From positions 7,808,875-7,872,874 of the forward strand of contig OZ234495.1 of NCBI GenBank assembly GCA_965153455.1: 64,000 nucleotides of DNA, in the 5' to 3' direction. Position 1 is the stretch's first letter. Each line of letters begins with the position of its first letter. The translations under genes were made by a program, and so were the position numbers. This DNA comes from Sphagnum compactum (taxonomy: Eukaryota; Bryophyta; Sphagnopsida; Sphagnales). The notes under the pieces were generated by a model. That model did no database searches. It worked only from the letters and a program-made list of their open reading frames with translations, and was not told the DNA's origin. This document shows positions 37,060 through 48,719 of the stretch, in pieces.

Positions 37060-37395
37060 GCATCGAAAGCAAAACTATTTACCAACTAGCACTTTCTCCA
37101 TTCATGGCATGAGACATCCCATGTGCCAACTTCAGGAACATTGATCACAAATCAACATAGTGGTGGCTCTTGAAAATTGCCCACACAACATACATTGTAG
37201 GCCAATAGAAACTATAACTAAAGATGGGTCAATTTGGCCATCCACATCGGGAAGATGACATGGTGCACAATTGCACACATGGTCCTTCCATGTCTGACCA
37301 TTTTGGCCCTCCAACAACACTCTTAAAGGGGTGAAAACGCAATCAAAGGAGCAAGGGGCACCAAGGTAAAAGTCCTTTTCCAAGCACTGCACATG
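37060..37395 (-). pseudogene. Broken PHD-finger-like frame, probably transposon-borne
   Basis: On -, the frame reads LQCMLCGQFSRATTMLICD, then QC, a stop, and SWHMGC. This is the C-x2-C ... C-x2-C-x4-W-H-x2-C pattern of a PHD finger, with a second stop soon after. Upstream it carries a Cys/His-rich piece, WKDHVCNCAPCHLPDVDG. At least two in-frame stops show it is dead. It lies 0.9 kb past the integrase end of the Ty3/gypsy fossil on the same strand, so it may be a captured or element-encoded domain. Confidence 0.6.
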
Positions 37396-38269
37396 ACATG
37401 TGTCATTTCTGCATTGGTTTATAACTTAAAATTTTGTATTTTGGACATTCAATTTAACACTGCATGTTAAGTATAAATATGTTTTGACTACAAATTGATT
37501 TTATATCATATATATTATGCATTCATGCCCTCTCTCACATAAATATGAACAACTTTTGTTAAGGCCACATTTTCAAAATCCATAATTTTTAGGGTCAAAA
37601 ACACAACCAAATGTGCTCAAATTGGTTATATAAATCATTTTCATTAGTTCAAGTCCTTTTGCCTTTATAATCATCAATGTTAAAATCCTTTCCAATTTTT
37701 AGAAGGAATGGTGCACATTTGGTAGGAAAAAAAGATGTTTGAAAAAAATAAGGATTATCCACTCTCGAGGTTTGAATGTTTTGAACATGCAAAAACATTT
37801 TTGATATGTGTCAAACTTTGAACATATAAATTTTATAATTAATGGAAAATATTCCCAAAAAAAATATGACAATCCAACTATTATGTTTCCCTTGTGATTT
37901 TTCAAACATACAAAAATGCAGTTTTAAGGAGTGTCCACTCACTTGGGTGGCTCTTTTGACTATGTTTTTACCCAAAGGTAAAATCTTTTACACACGTAAA
38001 ATAACATGTCATGTAGTTATATCCAAAGTAGTCGGTGCTTTTTGTTGTAAATAAACATAATTAATTCAAACCTTTGTACCAAGGTCGATAATCACTTCCA
38101 CAAATAGTGGCATAATGCAATGTATCTCGGTGTTGGGCAACTACCAAATTTTCCATAACCATGCATATAAAACATCGGAACAAGGTAGCTCACTACTCAT
38201 AATTTAAATCCACACATTAGGATCATCCACGTTGATTACTACCATCGCATCTCATCAAATTGAGGTTAG
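37396..38269. other. AT-rich spacer
   Basis: Nothing recognised on either strand. Confidence 0.4.
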
Positions 38270-40260
38270 TAACTCGAGTTCATTGCCAAACAATAAGAAG
38301 TATGGTGAAAAATATGAAAGAGAAGTTTGTCGACAAAGCCTATACCCCACAACTAACCATGGTAATTGTAGGTCCCAATTTCAAATATGACCCTTATGTA
38401 GCCCATACTTCCACAAACCCCTTTTCATTGTTTACACCATCCACTCATCTAACTTGTTTGTTTTAGAATGGTCTCATGAAGTTGTGGGATGATCAATTAA
38501 TGCTTTCTCACACAACTGTTGGAATTCCCCACAAAGTTTCGTACCTTAACCAGTGAGAACTTCAATTGGAACCCCAAACCTATTGAGGACCCTATCCAAA
38601 AATGAATATGCTACCCATTCATTGTTACAATTTGGCAATGGCACCAACTCCAACCACTTTTTAAAATGCTTGATCATAACCAAAACATATCGATTATGTC
38701 AAGGTGTCAAACTTAATGGACCGACAAAATCCAAACTCCACTTGTACCCAAGCTTCATAATCGGTAAGGGTTATAGGTGAAGTGTAGGTGCATTAAAAGA
38801 TGCCCAAACTTAATCACACACCATACACCAATGACCAAATTGTTGAACTTGTAATTACATCCATCTCCACCATTATTATGTTTGGAGCAAGCTCTATGTC
38901 CATCGGACCCCAAAATGGCCCAACTCTTCATGAACATGCTTCACAAAACTTTCACATTGTTCTAGGTGAAACATAACCCACACTCGTCCATCTACCCACC
39001 CCATAGGAGGGAATTATCGTCTCATTTGAACTGCTTGGCCCTAAGCACAACGCGGTCCCATTTTTTGGGTGTTAATCCAATTGGAACTTCACCTACTTAC
39101 AAATATGCAATGACAAGTTCATCATCATAAATGTTTAGGGCACCATTGCCTTCTGGCTCCATGTCCGCATCATAGGGATCCCCATCATCGACACTAATAT
39201 GAGGTACATCGCTAAAACACCCCAATAAGGTACAAAAGTATGCTAAAACATGCCATCCTAGTATTATTTCCAAATCCACTCATCATGCCAATGAGCCCTA
39301 GTGGTATCCTCTTTATTGGAGCTTGGGTTCTGACTCAAGCCATCGGCATCTTGATTAACCTTACCAGGCTTGTGAATTATGTCAAAATCACACTCATGTA
39401 AAATAAGTGCCCACCTAGCCAATTTTCTTGTGAGTCAATTAGATTCCATAAGGAATTTCAAAGGTTAATGATTAGTAACCAAACTCAATGGGCTACCACA
39501 AAAACAACACCAAAATGATGAAATAGCCCAAACAACTATAAGGCACTCCCCTTCATATGAATTGTATTTGGCCTCCATCTTGTTGTTGGACTAATTAACA
39601 TATGCCACCATAAACTTTCGACCATCATCATCAAGTTGGGTAAGCACAACTCCCAACCCTATAGTGCTCCAATCAATGTGTTATTGGAATGGTCATCCTT
39701 AGATGGGTTGTTTCAAAATGGGAATTGATGAAAGCATGGCCTTCAATTCTTGAAATGCTTGTTTTCGTGCCTCATCACAAATGAATTTCTTGTCAATTTG
39801 TGTTAGTTGGGTTAAAGGTTTGGCTATGCTATTGAAGCCTTTCATAAACATTTGGTAGTAATTACATAAGCCTAGAAAGGCTGATAACCAATTGACATTC
39901 GTTGGTTGGGGGATCTATGAAATGGCTCCGACCTTGGCCTTTTGAACCCCCAATCCACTTGGATAAATCATGTGACACAAATACTCCACATGAATATGAA
40001 AAAACCAACATTTTCATGGATGAAGCTTAAGGTTATGTTCCTCAAGTCTTCCAAACACCTCCTACAAATGGTGCATGTGATTTGTTAAAGTCAAGCTAAA
40101 AACAATGATGTCACTAATGTAGCATTTGGTAAAACTAAGACCTACCAACATTCGATCCATGACTCTTTGAAATTTTAGAAGGGCATTCGTTATACCAAAT
40201 GGCAAACCTTTTGTGTTGTTGTGCTTGGTGGAAAGTTCGTTTGTCTTCTTGTTGTAATGA
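38270..40260 (-). mobile_element. Ty3/gypsy retrotransposon pol fossil (RT, RNase H, integrase)
   Basis: On -, from high to low coordinates, the gypsy pol order is visible. The reverse-transcriptase segment YISDIIVFS has Ser in place of the first catalytic Asp (about 40120-40090). Then come SIAKPLTQLTQIDKKFICD and AFQELKAMLSS (about 39835-39740), the RNase H end LARWALILHECDFDIIHKPG (about 39420-39360), and integrase pieces WSLDFVGPLSLTP (about 38735) and RFGVPIEVLTG (about 38570). Stops interrupt every section. LTRs were not found. Confidence 0.87.
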
Positions 40261-42012
40261 TCAAATGGATGTGGTCTAAAAGAACTACAATATCATGACC
40301 TCTTTCCTTTTGCTTCAATTTGAAAATGGAGACTAAATTTAAAATAGTTTTGAAAAAATGATGTGGATGCTCTTCAAAAAAATCCAAAAAACCTTTGAAA
40401 TCTCTCTTCTAAATAAACAATGAAGCTTTATGGTTCCAATGTTTTGACTTTCAACAATGTAACTTCAAACATTGGAACATTGTAAACTTTTGAGCCAAAC
40501 CTTCAATTTGAAAATTGAGACCAAATCTATAATCACCAAAAGGCAAAAAAGGCTTCTAATGTACTTCAAACACCATAATATTCCTCCATTTTTCTATGAA
40601 GGATATTCATGAATGTGAGATACATTTGAAATATAATTATGTTACAATCACACTTTATGTTAAGTTAATGTTAAGTGGATGTTAAGAAGGTAAAGAAAAT
40701 TGTTATAGTCAAAATAAAAACGTTAATTTAACATAAAAATTTCACCAAATATAAATTTTGGAATAAAAGTTCAATATTTGGTAACAATTTTTTTTTAAAA
40801 CATTAAAATCAATCATAACTTAACAAAATGTTTTCCAATGTTCCCCTACCCATCCATGTCTATTTATTTATATTTACCTATCCACCTACATACCCACCTA
40901 CCTATGTATTTGTCACCCACCCATTCATCGCCTATCCAACATAACAAAAAAGACAACATGCAAAAAAATAAATCTTCATCATAAATGAGAATGATGATGA
41001 AAAAAGTTAAGGTTTAACAATGATCTAGTTGTTAGTAAACATTTTCATATCATAGGTGTGAATGAGAATTTAAAAAGTTAACTTAAAATTGTACTTTATG
41101 ATAAATAAATTTTAAAAACCTAGTTTGGTGTTAAAGGACTCAACACAAAAGTCCCTAACACCATTATGATTGAAATTTAGGTATTTTTTAATGTTGAACA
41201 ATTTTCATTTTTTTGGTGAGAATCGTCAATTTCGATTCTCACATAACATTTAAAAAATTGAATTTGCTTTCAAAAAAATTCCATAGTAAAAAACTAATCA
41301 AGATATCAATAGCATCAATGCAAAAAGACTCACACAAAGACTAAGTAGCAATGGAAGAAGACCCAAACATTAAAAGAGCTATTTTTTGCCACAAACAATG
41401 AAAGAGGACCAACGCAAGAAAAACTAAACAACCAAAAAATATTACATATATTAAAGGACGTCGGGATGAAATGAAGCTTCCCTTGAATCCATCCCATCGT
41501 CCATCCATCCCGTTGTCCCTCTGTCCATCCGTTCGATTGTTCATGCGAATCGACACCCTGGAAGCTCCGAGGTTGCCGGCTGCACACCATCCCTCTACTG
41601 AGTCTAACACTGCAGCTTTCTGCCCACCAAGAATGGGAAGGAAATAAACCAGGAATGGCCTTCCATCCATGTCCCTATTTAGATACATCATCATCCTCCA
41701 TGTGTTGCTTGCTTGCTTGCTCGACGGTGGATAAATAATCACCATGTATGATGAATAATATTTACACATGACCACATGTAATGCCTTTTTTTGTTTTTTT
41801 TCGGTCAATTTTGTAATGCACCAATCCTGCTTTCCGAAAAGTTTGGATGAGTTCGAAGTTTACCGGTTCTGATGGTGAGCAAATCCAATTTGCGAAAGAC
41901 TTTGCATCATCCATCCAAACAAAACAAATATATTTTTTAAAAAGGGAAAAAATTAGAAAAAAGAAAAAAAGAAAAACACTTTAACAATTAGAAACTTTTT
42001 GTAAACACTTAA
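40261..42012. other. AT-rich spacer, no gene seen
   Basis: Low-complexity DNA. A short 'tgcttgcttgcttgc' run lies at about 41706, and repeated 'ccatcc/gtcc' phrases lie at 41490-41530. Frames of up to 155 codons on - at 41.3-41.8 kb overlap each other and match nothing. Confidence 0.45.
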
Positions 42013-42592
42013 ACATGAAACAAAAAGGGAAATACAGTAAAATAATCTTAAAAGAAAATTAAAAAATAGATGACAAAAAATAAGAAATGAAACAGAGAGC
42101 AAAAGAAAGAGAAAAAAAACCATACTTGAAAAAATGAGGTTTGTCTTCTTTTTCCAAACTTCAAACCTGCATCTAATCAAACAAAAATAAAAAAGTTTTT
42201 TTAATTATTTTTTTATTATAAAATATATTAAAAAAACTAGATTTTTTTGGAAAAAAAAATAGAAACTAAATAAATAAATAAATGCATAATAAAAAAAAAT
42301 GAAGATAGACAAAATAAGAATATAAAAAATAAAAACATGAAACAAACATAAACAAAGAAAAGTAAAAACACAAAAACTATAAAAAAGGAATGGAAACAAA
42401 TGAAACAAGGAAAGGGAAATACAGTAAAATCATTTTTAAAAAATTACAAAAAAGAAGAAACCAAATAAAGAGTAGAAAATAAGAAAAAATAAAACTTATA
42501 ATAATGAAGAAAAACCCTACTTGAAAAAGAATGAGGTGTGTCTTCTTTCTCCAAACTTCAAACTTGCATCCAAATAAACAAAAATACAAAAG
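42013..42592. repeat. Diverged direct repeat, two units of about 190 bases spaced about 390 bases apart
   Basis: Both units contain 'aaagggaaatacagtaaaat', then an A-rich stretch, then 'tacttgaaaaa..atgaggt.tgtcttctt' and 'ccaaacttcaaac.tgcatc.aa'. Copy 1 is about 42013-42195 and copy 2 about 42401-42592. The interior is nearly pure A-rich sequence. Confidence 0.8.
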
Positions 42593-43013
42593 TGAAAAAG
42601 AAACACTTTATTTTTATTATACATAATAATAATAAAAACAGAAAACACATAAAAATAAAAAATAAAAAAGATAAAAGTTAAAAAAAAAACTAAAACATGA
42701 ACCAAACATTGTTGAAATAACACACCTGTGCATTAGGCACGGGGTTCAAACTAGTCTATACTTACAAACTCATAGACCTCGAACCTCATAACACAAAAAA
42801 AATTGACTAACCAAATGAGGCTCAAACTTTTTAACCTTGTTTCTGAAGAGTGAAAAAGAAGCTTCAACTCTTAACAGCTGTGAGGTGCCACCTTAAACCT
42901 GAAACCCTATGATTGTTTTCTTTTGAAAACTGAAGATGCCCAAATTTAGTCTTAATGGCTCTAAAGATACCTAACTGAGAATCATACCTTGCATTATTTA
43001 AATACCTTATGAG

Positions 43014-43171
43014 GTGAGACACTAAATATCCCCCCCCCATTGAGCTCTGTCCAGCGCATGCTCTTGTCTTCTTGACAGGGCTGCACTGTCAGGCCTAGAA
43101 AGGGCGCCGGACAGAGCTCGATTTGGATGGGGGGGGTGGGGGGGGGGGGGTGGTGGTATTTAGCGTTTCAC
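43014..43171. repeat. Fold-back element with GTGARACRCTAAATA termini
   Basis: The left arm (43014-43057) and the right arm (43104-43171) are inverted copies. Both ends read GTGA(G/A)AC(A/G)CTAAATA inward, both carry a C-run (G-run on the right), and both end in GAGCTCTGTCC(A/G)GCGC. The 46-base loop holds a smaller hairpin, 'tgacag...ctgtca'. The right arm is longer because its G-run has expanded. It looks like a small MITE or a folded DNA transposon derivative. No clear target-site duplication was seen. Confidence 0.75.
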
Positions 43172-44810
43172 TCTTACCAGGGTCTCTTTTTTAAAATTTA
43201 AATGAATGGGCGAGGTCTCAAGGGTCGATTCTCACCTCAATGAAACCTTACGATCAAACATCAACACGAATATCATTATAAATAATATGCGACAATTTTC
43301 CTAGTGAGAACCAGCATGAACTCCTGACCGGTTCTCACTTCATTTCTGATATCTCACTTCACTGGTATTTTCCCCAAGTGAGTAAAGCACTGGCAGAAAT
43401 TTCTGAAATTTCTTTAGTGCATTTGCAGGGCGTTTCATTCAGGAGAATTTTCCTCCATAGAAGGTGAGGTGTTTCCAAACCGAAATGCTTCTTCCATTTT
43501 TGTGAATGCTCCCTACCTCTTTTCGAACAGGAAAAAGCGAGAATAAAACATTTCTGCTCTAGTGCTTTACGCCAAACATTACATGCACTTTAACATAAGT
43601 AGGCTAATTTGGAGTCCGGGCGAGATACAGCTACCGTCCTCCCCTGACAGAGCTACAGAGATTTCTCCTACTATATATTATTAATATGTGCCACCTTGGC
43701 GGCTTCAACATTAAATATATTATTTTCAAAAATGCTGAAATTTTCCAAAATTTTAAATACCACATATTTGTGAAGCAAAATATCGACTTTTAAAAAAATT
43801 CTATTTGTCACAATGAAAATCTCAAAATGAATTAAACTCGAGAGACATTCGAACGTGCCAAGGTACTACAATAGCAGGTGACTGGAAAGTATGCAAATTT
43901 GGATGTATTCTACAAAGCGAAAGTCTGATGTAAATAGTAACCGTTGTGAAGCGGCACTAACTTCTAAGTCAAGTCTAGCGTTGTTGTCTGGACTGCACAA
44001 CACCACCAGACTCTTTCCCTGTCTTTCTGCTTACAAAGTACTGTTGGTTCCAGTGACGACGGTGGGACCCTACCATCCCGAGGATAGACATCAGAAACTT
44101 CTAGAGGCTTGGGGGGGACAAAACAGCATGTTTATATATTCAACTTGGGTGTGTTGTTGGTAATTGCTTTAGTGTTTTCCTGGGGAACTACTTGGGCGTT
44201 TCACCGGGAACTTCGTCTTCCAGTTGTGTCGTAGAGATCACAAAGTTTTCCCAACGGAGACCATGAGACTCACTGAAGACTCGAGCGATTTTCTTTAGGT
44301 AGAGGTTATATGCTGGTAAACAACCACCTTTTACCTGTGTGGTAGGTCTGTGAGGGGTGGAGGTTTATTTGTATGGTTGGAACAAGAGGCTTCCTTTTCA
44401 GGTGGGCCTCGCTACCCATGTTAATTGGGTATTCCAGTTCAAAGTGCTTAACTTAACTTTGGAAGGTTCACAGAGGATTTGATGTATGTTTGTTTGTCCC
44501 ACACAAAAAAGCTAACTTATGAGCTAAATTTTTTTTGACACAACATTTTTAACTTGAACAAAAATTTCCAAGAGGACCCACCTTTGCCAAAGAGATCCAA
44601 AGTTGGAATGAAAATCTTCACCTCGGGGTAAGTAGGAGGTAAGTAGGAGAAGTTACTGCGGTGGAAACCGTTTTGTCGCAAATGAAAACGTCTTGCCTGT
44701 GCCCCATCATACCTCTCTGTGTTTTGTCGTCTTTCTATCTCTTCTTTTGCTTCAGCTTAGCACTGTAGACTCGGCTGCGCCGATTTTGCAGCAGTTTGTC
44801 ACGCGGTTTT
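43172..44810. other. Intergenic region upstream of the wound-induced-like gene
   Basis: Base composition becomes more balanced after about 43.2 kb. No coding similarity was found. The last few hundred bases are likely regulatory DNA for the gene at 45 kb. Confidence 0.4.
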
Positions 44811-44818
44811 CTATAAAG
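44811..44818 (+). promoter_or_regulatory. TATA-like box (ctataaag)
   Basis: A single good TATA match lies about 190 bases before the open coding exon of the wound-induced-like gene. A transcription start near 44840 would give a leader containing a pyrimidine-rich stretch that ends in a splice-acceptor-like site at 44998. Confidence 0.5.
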
Positions 44819-44998
44819 GGCCTCTTAAAAAGCGCTTGTGTATATGTCGCGGCAGTGAGAGAAGGTTGTTTTCATTGTGTTTTTTTTTCCACCTCTCTGA
44901 TCAGCAGCAGTAGCTCTATCTCTAGTGTTGAGGACTTTCTTTTTTTGTTTTGTTTTGTTAGTATCGGTCGGTTGAAGTGGTATTGTTTCTGTTGCTAG

Positions 44999-45514
44999 CG
45001 TCTGAGAAGTAAGGAAGATCTGGCAAAGGAAATTCAGGTGGAGCAAGAAGAAGCACTGGAGCAGATTAGCAACGAGCGACTGGTGCGAACGCTGTACACA
45101 GCGCTAGCAGAAGGGGATGCAGCGAGTGTGCAGGCCATAGTGCACGAAGATCTGGAGTGGTGGTTTCATGGCCCACCTGCGCAGCAGCATATGATGCGCT
45201 TACTTACTGGTGTTGCCTCCAGTGACACCTTTGCGTTTGAGCCGATTAGCATCTGCAGCATTGCTAACAAGGTTTTTGTGGAAGGGAAGGGCTCCTCTCC
45301 GGGGCTGTATTGGGTGCATATATGGACCGTTAAGGACCAGCGAATCAGCCAGCTGCGTGAGTATTTCAACACCGCTATCCTCGTCACCGATCTGAAGCCG
45401 GTGAAGCCGAATCCGCATGTGATACAGAACCATCCTTCTGCCACTCTGTGGCAGAGTCAGTTGTGGAAGTCCAAGGAAGGCCGGTCGATGCCCGGTCTCA
45501 TCTTGACGATCTAG
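44999..45514 (+). CDS. Wound-induced protein 1-like (SnoaL/NTF2-fold) protein, 5' end unresolved
   Basis: The frame is open from 44999 to the stop at 45514 (171 codons). It carries the plant WUN1-like pattern: RLVRTLYTALAEGDAASV, then LEWWFHGPP, MMRLLTG, FVEGKG, YWVHIWTVKDQRISQLREYF and a C-terminal LWQSQLW...PGLIL. The fold is the small cone-shaped SnoaL/NTF2 domain. Plant members are induced by wounding and stress; no reaction is established. No ATG lies in frame before the domain: the first is the MM of MMRLLTG, inside it. A pyrimidine-rich acceptor (tttctgttgctag) ends at 44998, so the initiating Met is probably in an upstream exon. One candidate, ATG 44844 with a GTGAGA donor after 44854, does not fit that acceptor's phase but would fit a weaker one before 45007. 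Composition is GC-richer than surroundings. The domain call is firm; the start is not. Confidence 0.82.
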   Translation, partial: RLRSKEDLAKEIQVEQEEALEQISNERLVRTLYTALAEGDAASVQAIVHEDLEWWFHGPPAQQHMMRLLTGVASSDTFAFEPISICSIANKVFVEGKGSSPGLYWVHIWTVKDQRISQLREYFNTAILVTDLKPVKPNPHVIQNHPSATLWQSQLWKSKEGRSMPGLILTI

Positions 45515-48212
45515 GGCGGGATCAAGGGCCTTCACAAACAGCGAAGAAATGTAGATCATCATGGTCGATTCGGGTTAGTCACCTGCTAGGGGTGTCTTCT
45601 TCGTAACCTTAGTATCGGAAATGTAATAGCCCATTTTTGTTGTTCTGTGAATCCTTGGTGTCGAGCTATAGAGAACAAGATTGGCGTTGCCACTACTATT
45701 ATAGGCAGTCCGCTATCAGGTTCCTCAAATCTTTTTCTTAAGAGAAAGTATAAATAATTAGCTATGGCCTTTAAATTTTTTGTATATGCATTGGGTTGTC
45801 AATCCTGCACTCAAATATCACATATGGCAAGAATATGTCTGCCGTTTTCTCAAGTAAATGTTTGTCCTTTCTCAAAGATGCCGATCTGCAGTGAATAGCA
45901 AATTCCATTTGTGTGCAAAAATAATTGTTTGCAGCATTCAGTTAGCACAACAACCGAGTACCCCTAACATATTCACTAATAAGATTGTAAGACAATCGCA
46001 CACATTGTCAAAATCATGCACCTAACAATCACAAAATGCTCGTGAAGTGGTATGATGGGGGTTGTAAAATGGCTGGAAAGAAGTTTCTTATCATTTCTTA
46101 TCAGGTCTTGAGTAAATAGAGTTTCTTATCATGTCTGTTGCCACAACCTCATGGTGGAAAGCCCCCAATCAAAGGGGAGGGGTCCAAGTTTGCCATCAAT
46201 CTTGGGCAGGGGATAAGGGATGAATCAAATTCTACAAACAAAGAAAAGAGGTCCAAGTCTGCAAACCCTAGACCAACTTTAGCGATGGACGCTTCCTTCC
46301 CATTCCTCTGAAATTGGGTAAAACGTGTTGGGAAACCTAATCTTATTTTAATGAAAAACAATAGCTCTTGTGACAACCGATTGGCAGTTGTAGCTTCCAT
46401 GCCTACCTTCCAAGCACACGTGTGACATGGCTACTGAGAAATGGAGGGCAAAGCGAGATAGGTTGCATCCAGACACATGTGAATCTTCAGTTTTGGGTAA
46501 TCTTTTTAGCACTATCACTGTGTGGAGCAGATTTTGCACAACTTTTATGCCGGGTTTGCTCTCTCTGGAGTCTGGACTCAGGACCCGAGGGGCTTAGTTT
46601 CTTCCTCATAAAGATGGGTCTGTGATTATCAGTTACATTTCTTGAAAGTTTTTATCTAGTTTGAGAAATAGATAGTAAAATGAAGTATTCGGACTTGCAA
46701 CCACTTGCAAGGTGACCATGAGTCCTAGGCATTAGCTATTTACACTTATCCCCTTCTTCTCAGATGATCTGATCAAAGAATGTTTGTACTCTACTGAATA
46801 GAGGGACCAAGGGGACGTTAAACATGCCCCACGCCAGTTGCAGTATGTGGTTTTGAAAATTGATACTTTTGGTCCCACCTTTAGTATTGCTGTCTCCAGC
46901 TGTTCCTTCTTTCATTGTTGAGTAATCATTTATGCTGCTTTCCAAATGAAGAATGTATGCCAAAATGCATAAAATTTTTATAACCTGAGGCCAAAATGTT
47001 CAAGAAAAACTTTCATATCATAGCTTTTTGGTCTGGAAGGGGCATTTTGACATCCTGGAGTCCCCCAGCTCCAGCATGCCCCTTTGGAGAGCAATAGATA
47101 CTGATAAGAAGCAATAATGTTGCCATAGTGGCACTCCCAATTCTGCAAATAATATGGAAATCTGAAAGTTCAAAATATCTTCCACTGGATAACGAATTTA
47201 CCAATCCAAGGTTTGAGTGTTTCAATGGCCGTGGGTTTCTATTTACAAACATGGAAGATGTCACACCTAAAGTTCAAGGAGTTGACCCACAACGTTGTTT
47301 CATGTACAGAGCAAGAGTAGGCCTTTGGTATCAACACACCAGTAGTTTTTCTTCAAATTTTTACTTAGTTTCAAATCCTAACCACATACAAGGCAATAGA
47401 GCTGGAAACTTTTTAAGGCCACTTTTTACCAAAGTTCTTTGCTGAGGACTCAATGTTTATGTCACAAGATCATCAGGAATGTTAACACCAACACAATAGC
47501 CTAATGGAAGTTGCAAGTAGAAGTGTGAATTCCTAACAACATATTCCGAACTGTAGGGAATTGGAAAATGGGAGAGATCCTCAAATTACACCTGACATAG
47601 TGTATTTTGTTGACACACACAGAAGTGTGTATACATGTTTGATCAATAGGGTTGTTACAATTTTAATATATATTCAAGCCTCTGGTTTATAGTCTGAACT
47701 TTTAGAGTCTAGGGTTTACTTTTTCCAGCAAAGTTATGGAGAGAGTTTTTAGGTATTGTTATGTCTTGCAAGCATAGCCAAACTCTGTGACTGCAAAGTA
47801 AAGCTCGTTCTGTGCTTAAGCTTTGTGTTTGTAGTCCTTTAGTGTAAGGAAGCGGCAACTTAATATGTAACTGAGGAGGGTGTGTTGATGGGTCATTTGA
47901 AGCCAGTGCATGGTGAAGCAAAGAGCACTTGGGTTGGGAGACAAGCGAGTTATAACCAATACCCGATAGCTGAAGATGTTTGTTGTTGAACCGTTCCTTT
48001 TTGTATTTGCAGATGGCCAAAACTATTGTGTGATTTCTTCCTGAAAGAAAACTTATGCCTCTGTCTGTGTTTCATACCCAATGTTGAAGCGTGTACATTG
48101 GCACATATTGAAGTTATCCTTAAAGTCACCCGGCATTTGGGCCTGCCTTTGCCCTTATGCTGAGGTTTGAGCTATCCTTTTAAAGTGACCCTGTATTCAA
48201 AACTCAGCAGGA
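45515..48212. other. Intergenic, no gene seen
   Basis: Moderately AT-rich, with short open frames only (for example 47128-47445 on +, 46149-46400 on -). None resembles a known family. The first few hundred bases should be the 3' UTR of the wound-induced-like gene. Confidence 0.45.
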
Positions 48213-48680
48213 GATGGCAGGCCTCTTGTAACCTTCTCTCCTACAACCTTCATTCAGAAAAACAAAATTGGAGAGATAGAGATGCTCCTCCCACTTCTCC
48301 AAATTGAAACAAAGTTTCAAGAAAGAGTCGCTTCTTCAAATCGCAACAGAATTCCACCTCCTTTCTCATCTCCAAAATGGCAATAAAGAAACAAAAATAG
48401 TTAGAGTTGCTCATATCCAAATAGGAATTAGGAAAGAAAAACACAATCAAGGACATGGTAGGCCTTTTGCAACCCTCTCTTTTGCAACTTTTGCAACCTT
48501 CACTAAAAAAAAAAAATAGACAGAGAGACAGAGAGAGAGAGAGAGAGAGATGCTCCTCCCTCGTCCAAATTGCAACAAAATTTCAAGAGAGAGCCGCTTC
48601 TCAAAATCGTAACAAATTTTCACCTCCTCTCTCTTCTCTAAAATCGCAACAAAAGAACAAAAACAATTACAACTGTTCAA
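48213..48680. repeat. Tandem duplication of about 230 bases
   Basis: Copy 1 (about 48213-48420) and copy 2 (about 48454-48680) share 'gcaacctt', 'gagatgctcctccc', 'tccaaattg.aacaaa.tttcaagA' and 'ccacctc.t.tct..tctccaaaat' in the same order. Diverged but clearly collinear. Confidence 0.85.
48530..48550. repeat. (GA)n microsatellite
   Basis: About ten GA units lie inside the second copy of the duplication and are absent from the first, so they expanded after the duplication. Confidence 0.85.
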
Positions 48681-48719
48681 CGAAACAAAAAACAGTCAAA
48701 GACGCACACACACGCAACA

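Noticed and set aside
41330-41808. Overlapping frames of 86 and 155 codons on -
   Set aside because: Two overlapping frames in low-complexity DNA with repeated 'ccatcc' phrases; no homology seen.
41953-42723. Phe/Leu-rich frames on - that look like membrane proteins
   Set aside because: They are translations of A-rich repeat DNA; the hydrophobic look comes from TTT/TTC codons.
45200-45562. A 120-codon frame antisense to the wound-induced-like gene
   Set aside because: Shadow of the conserved + frame.
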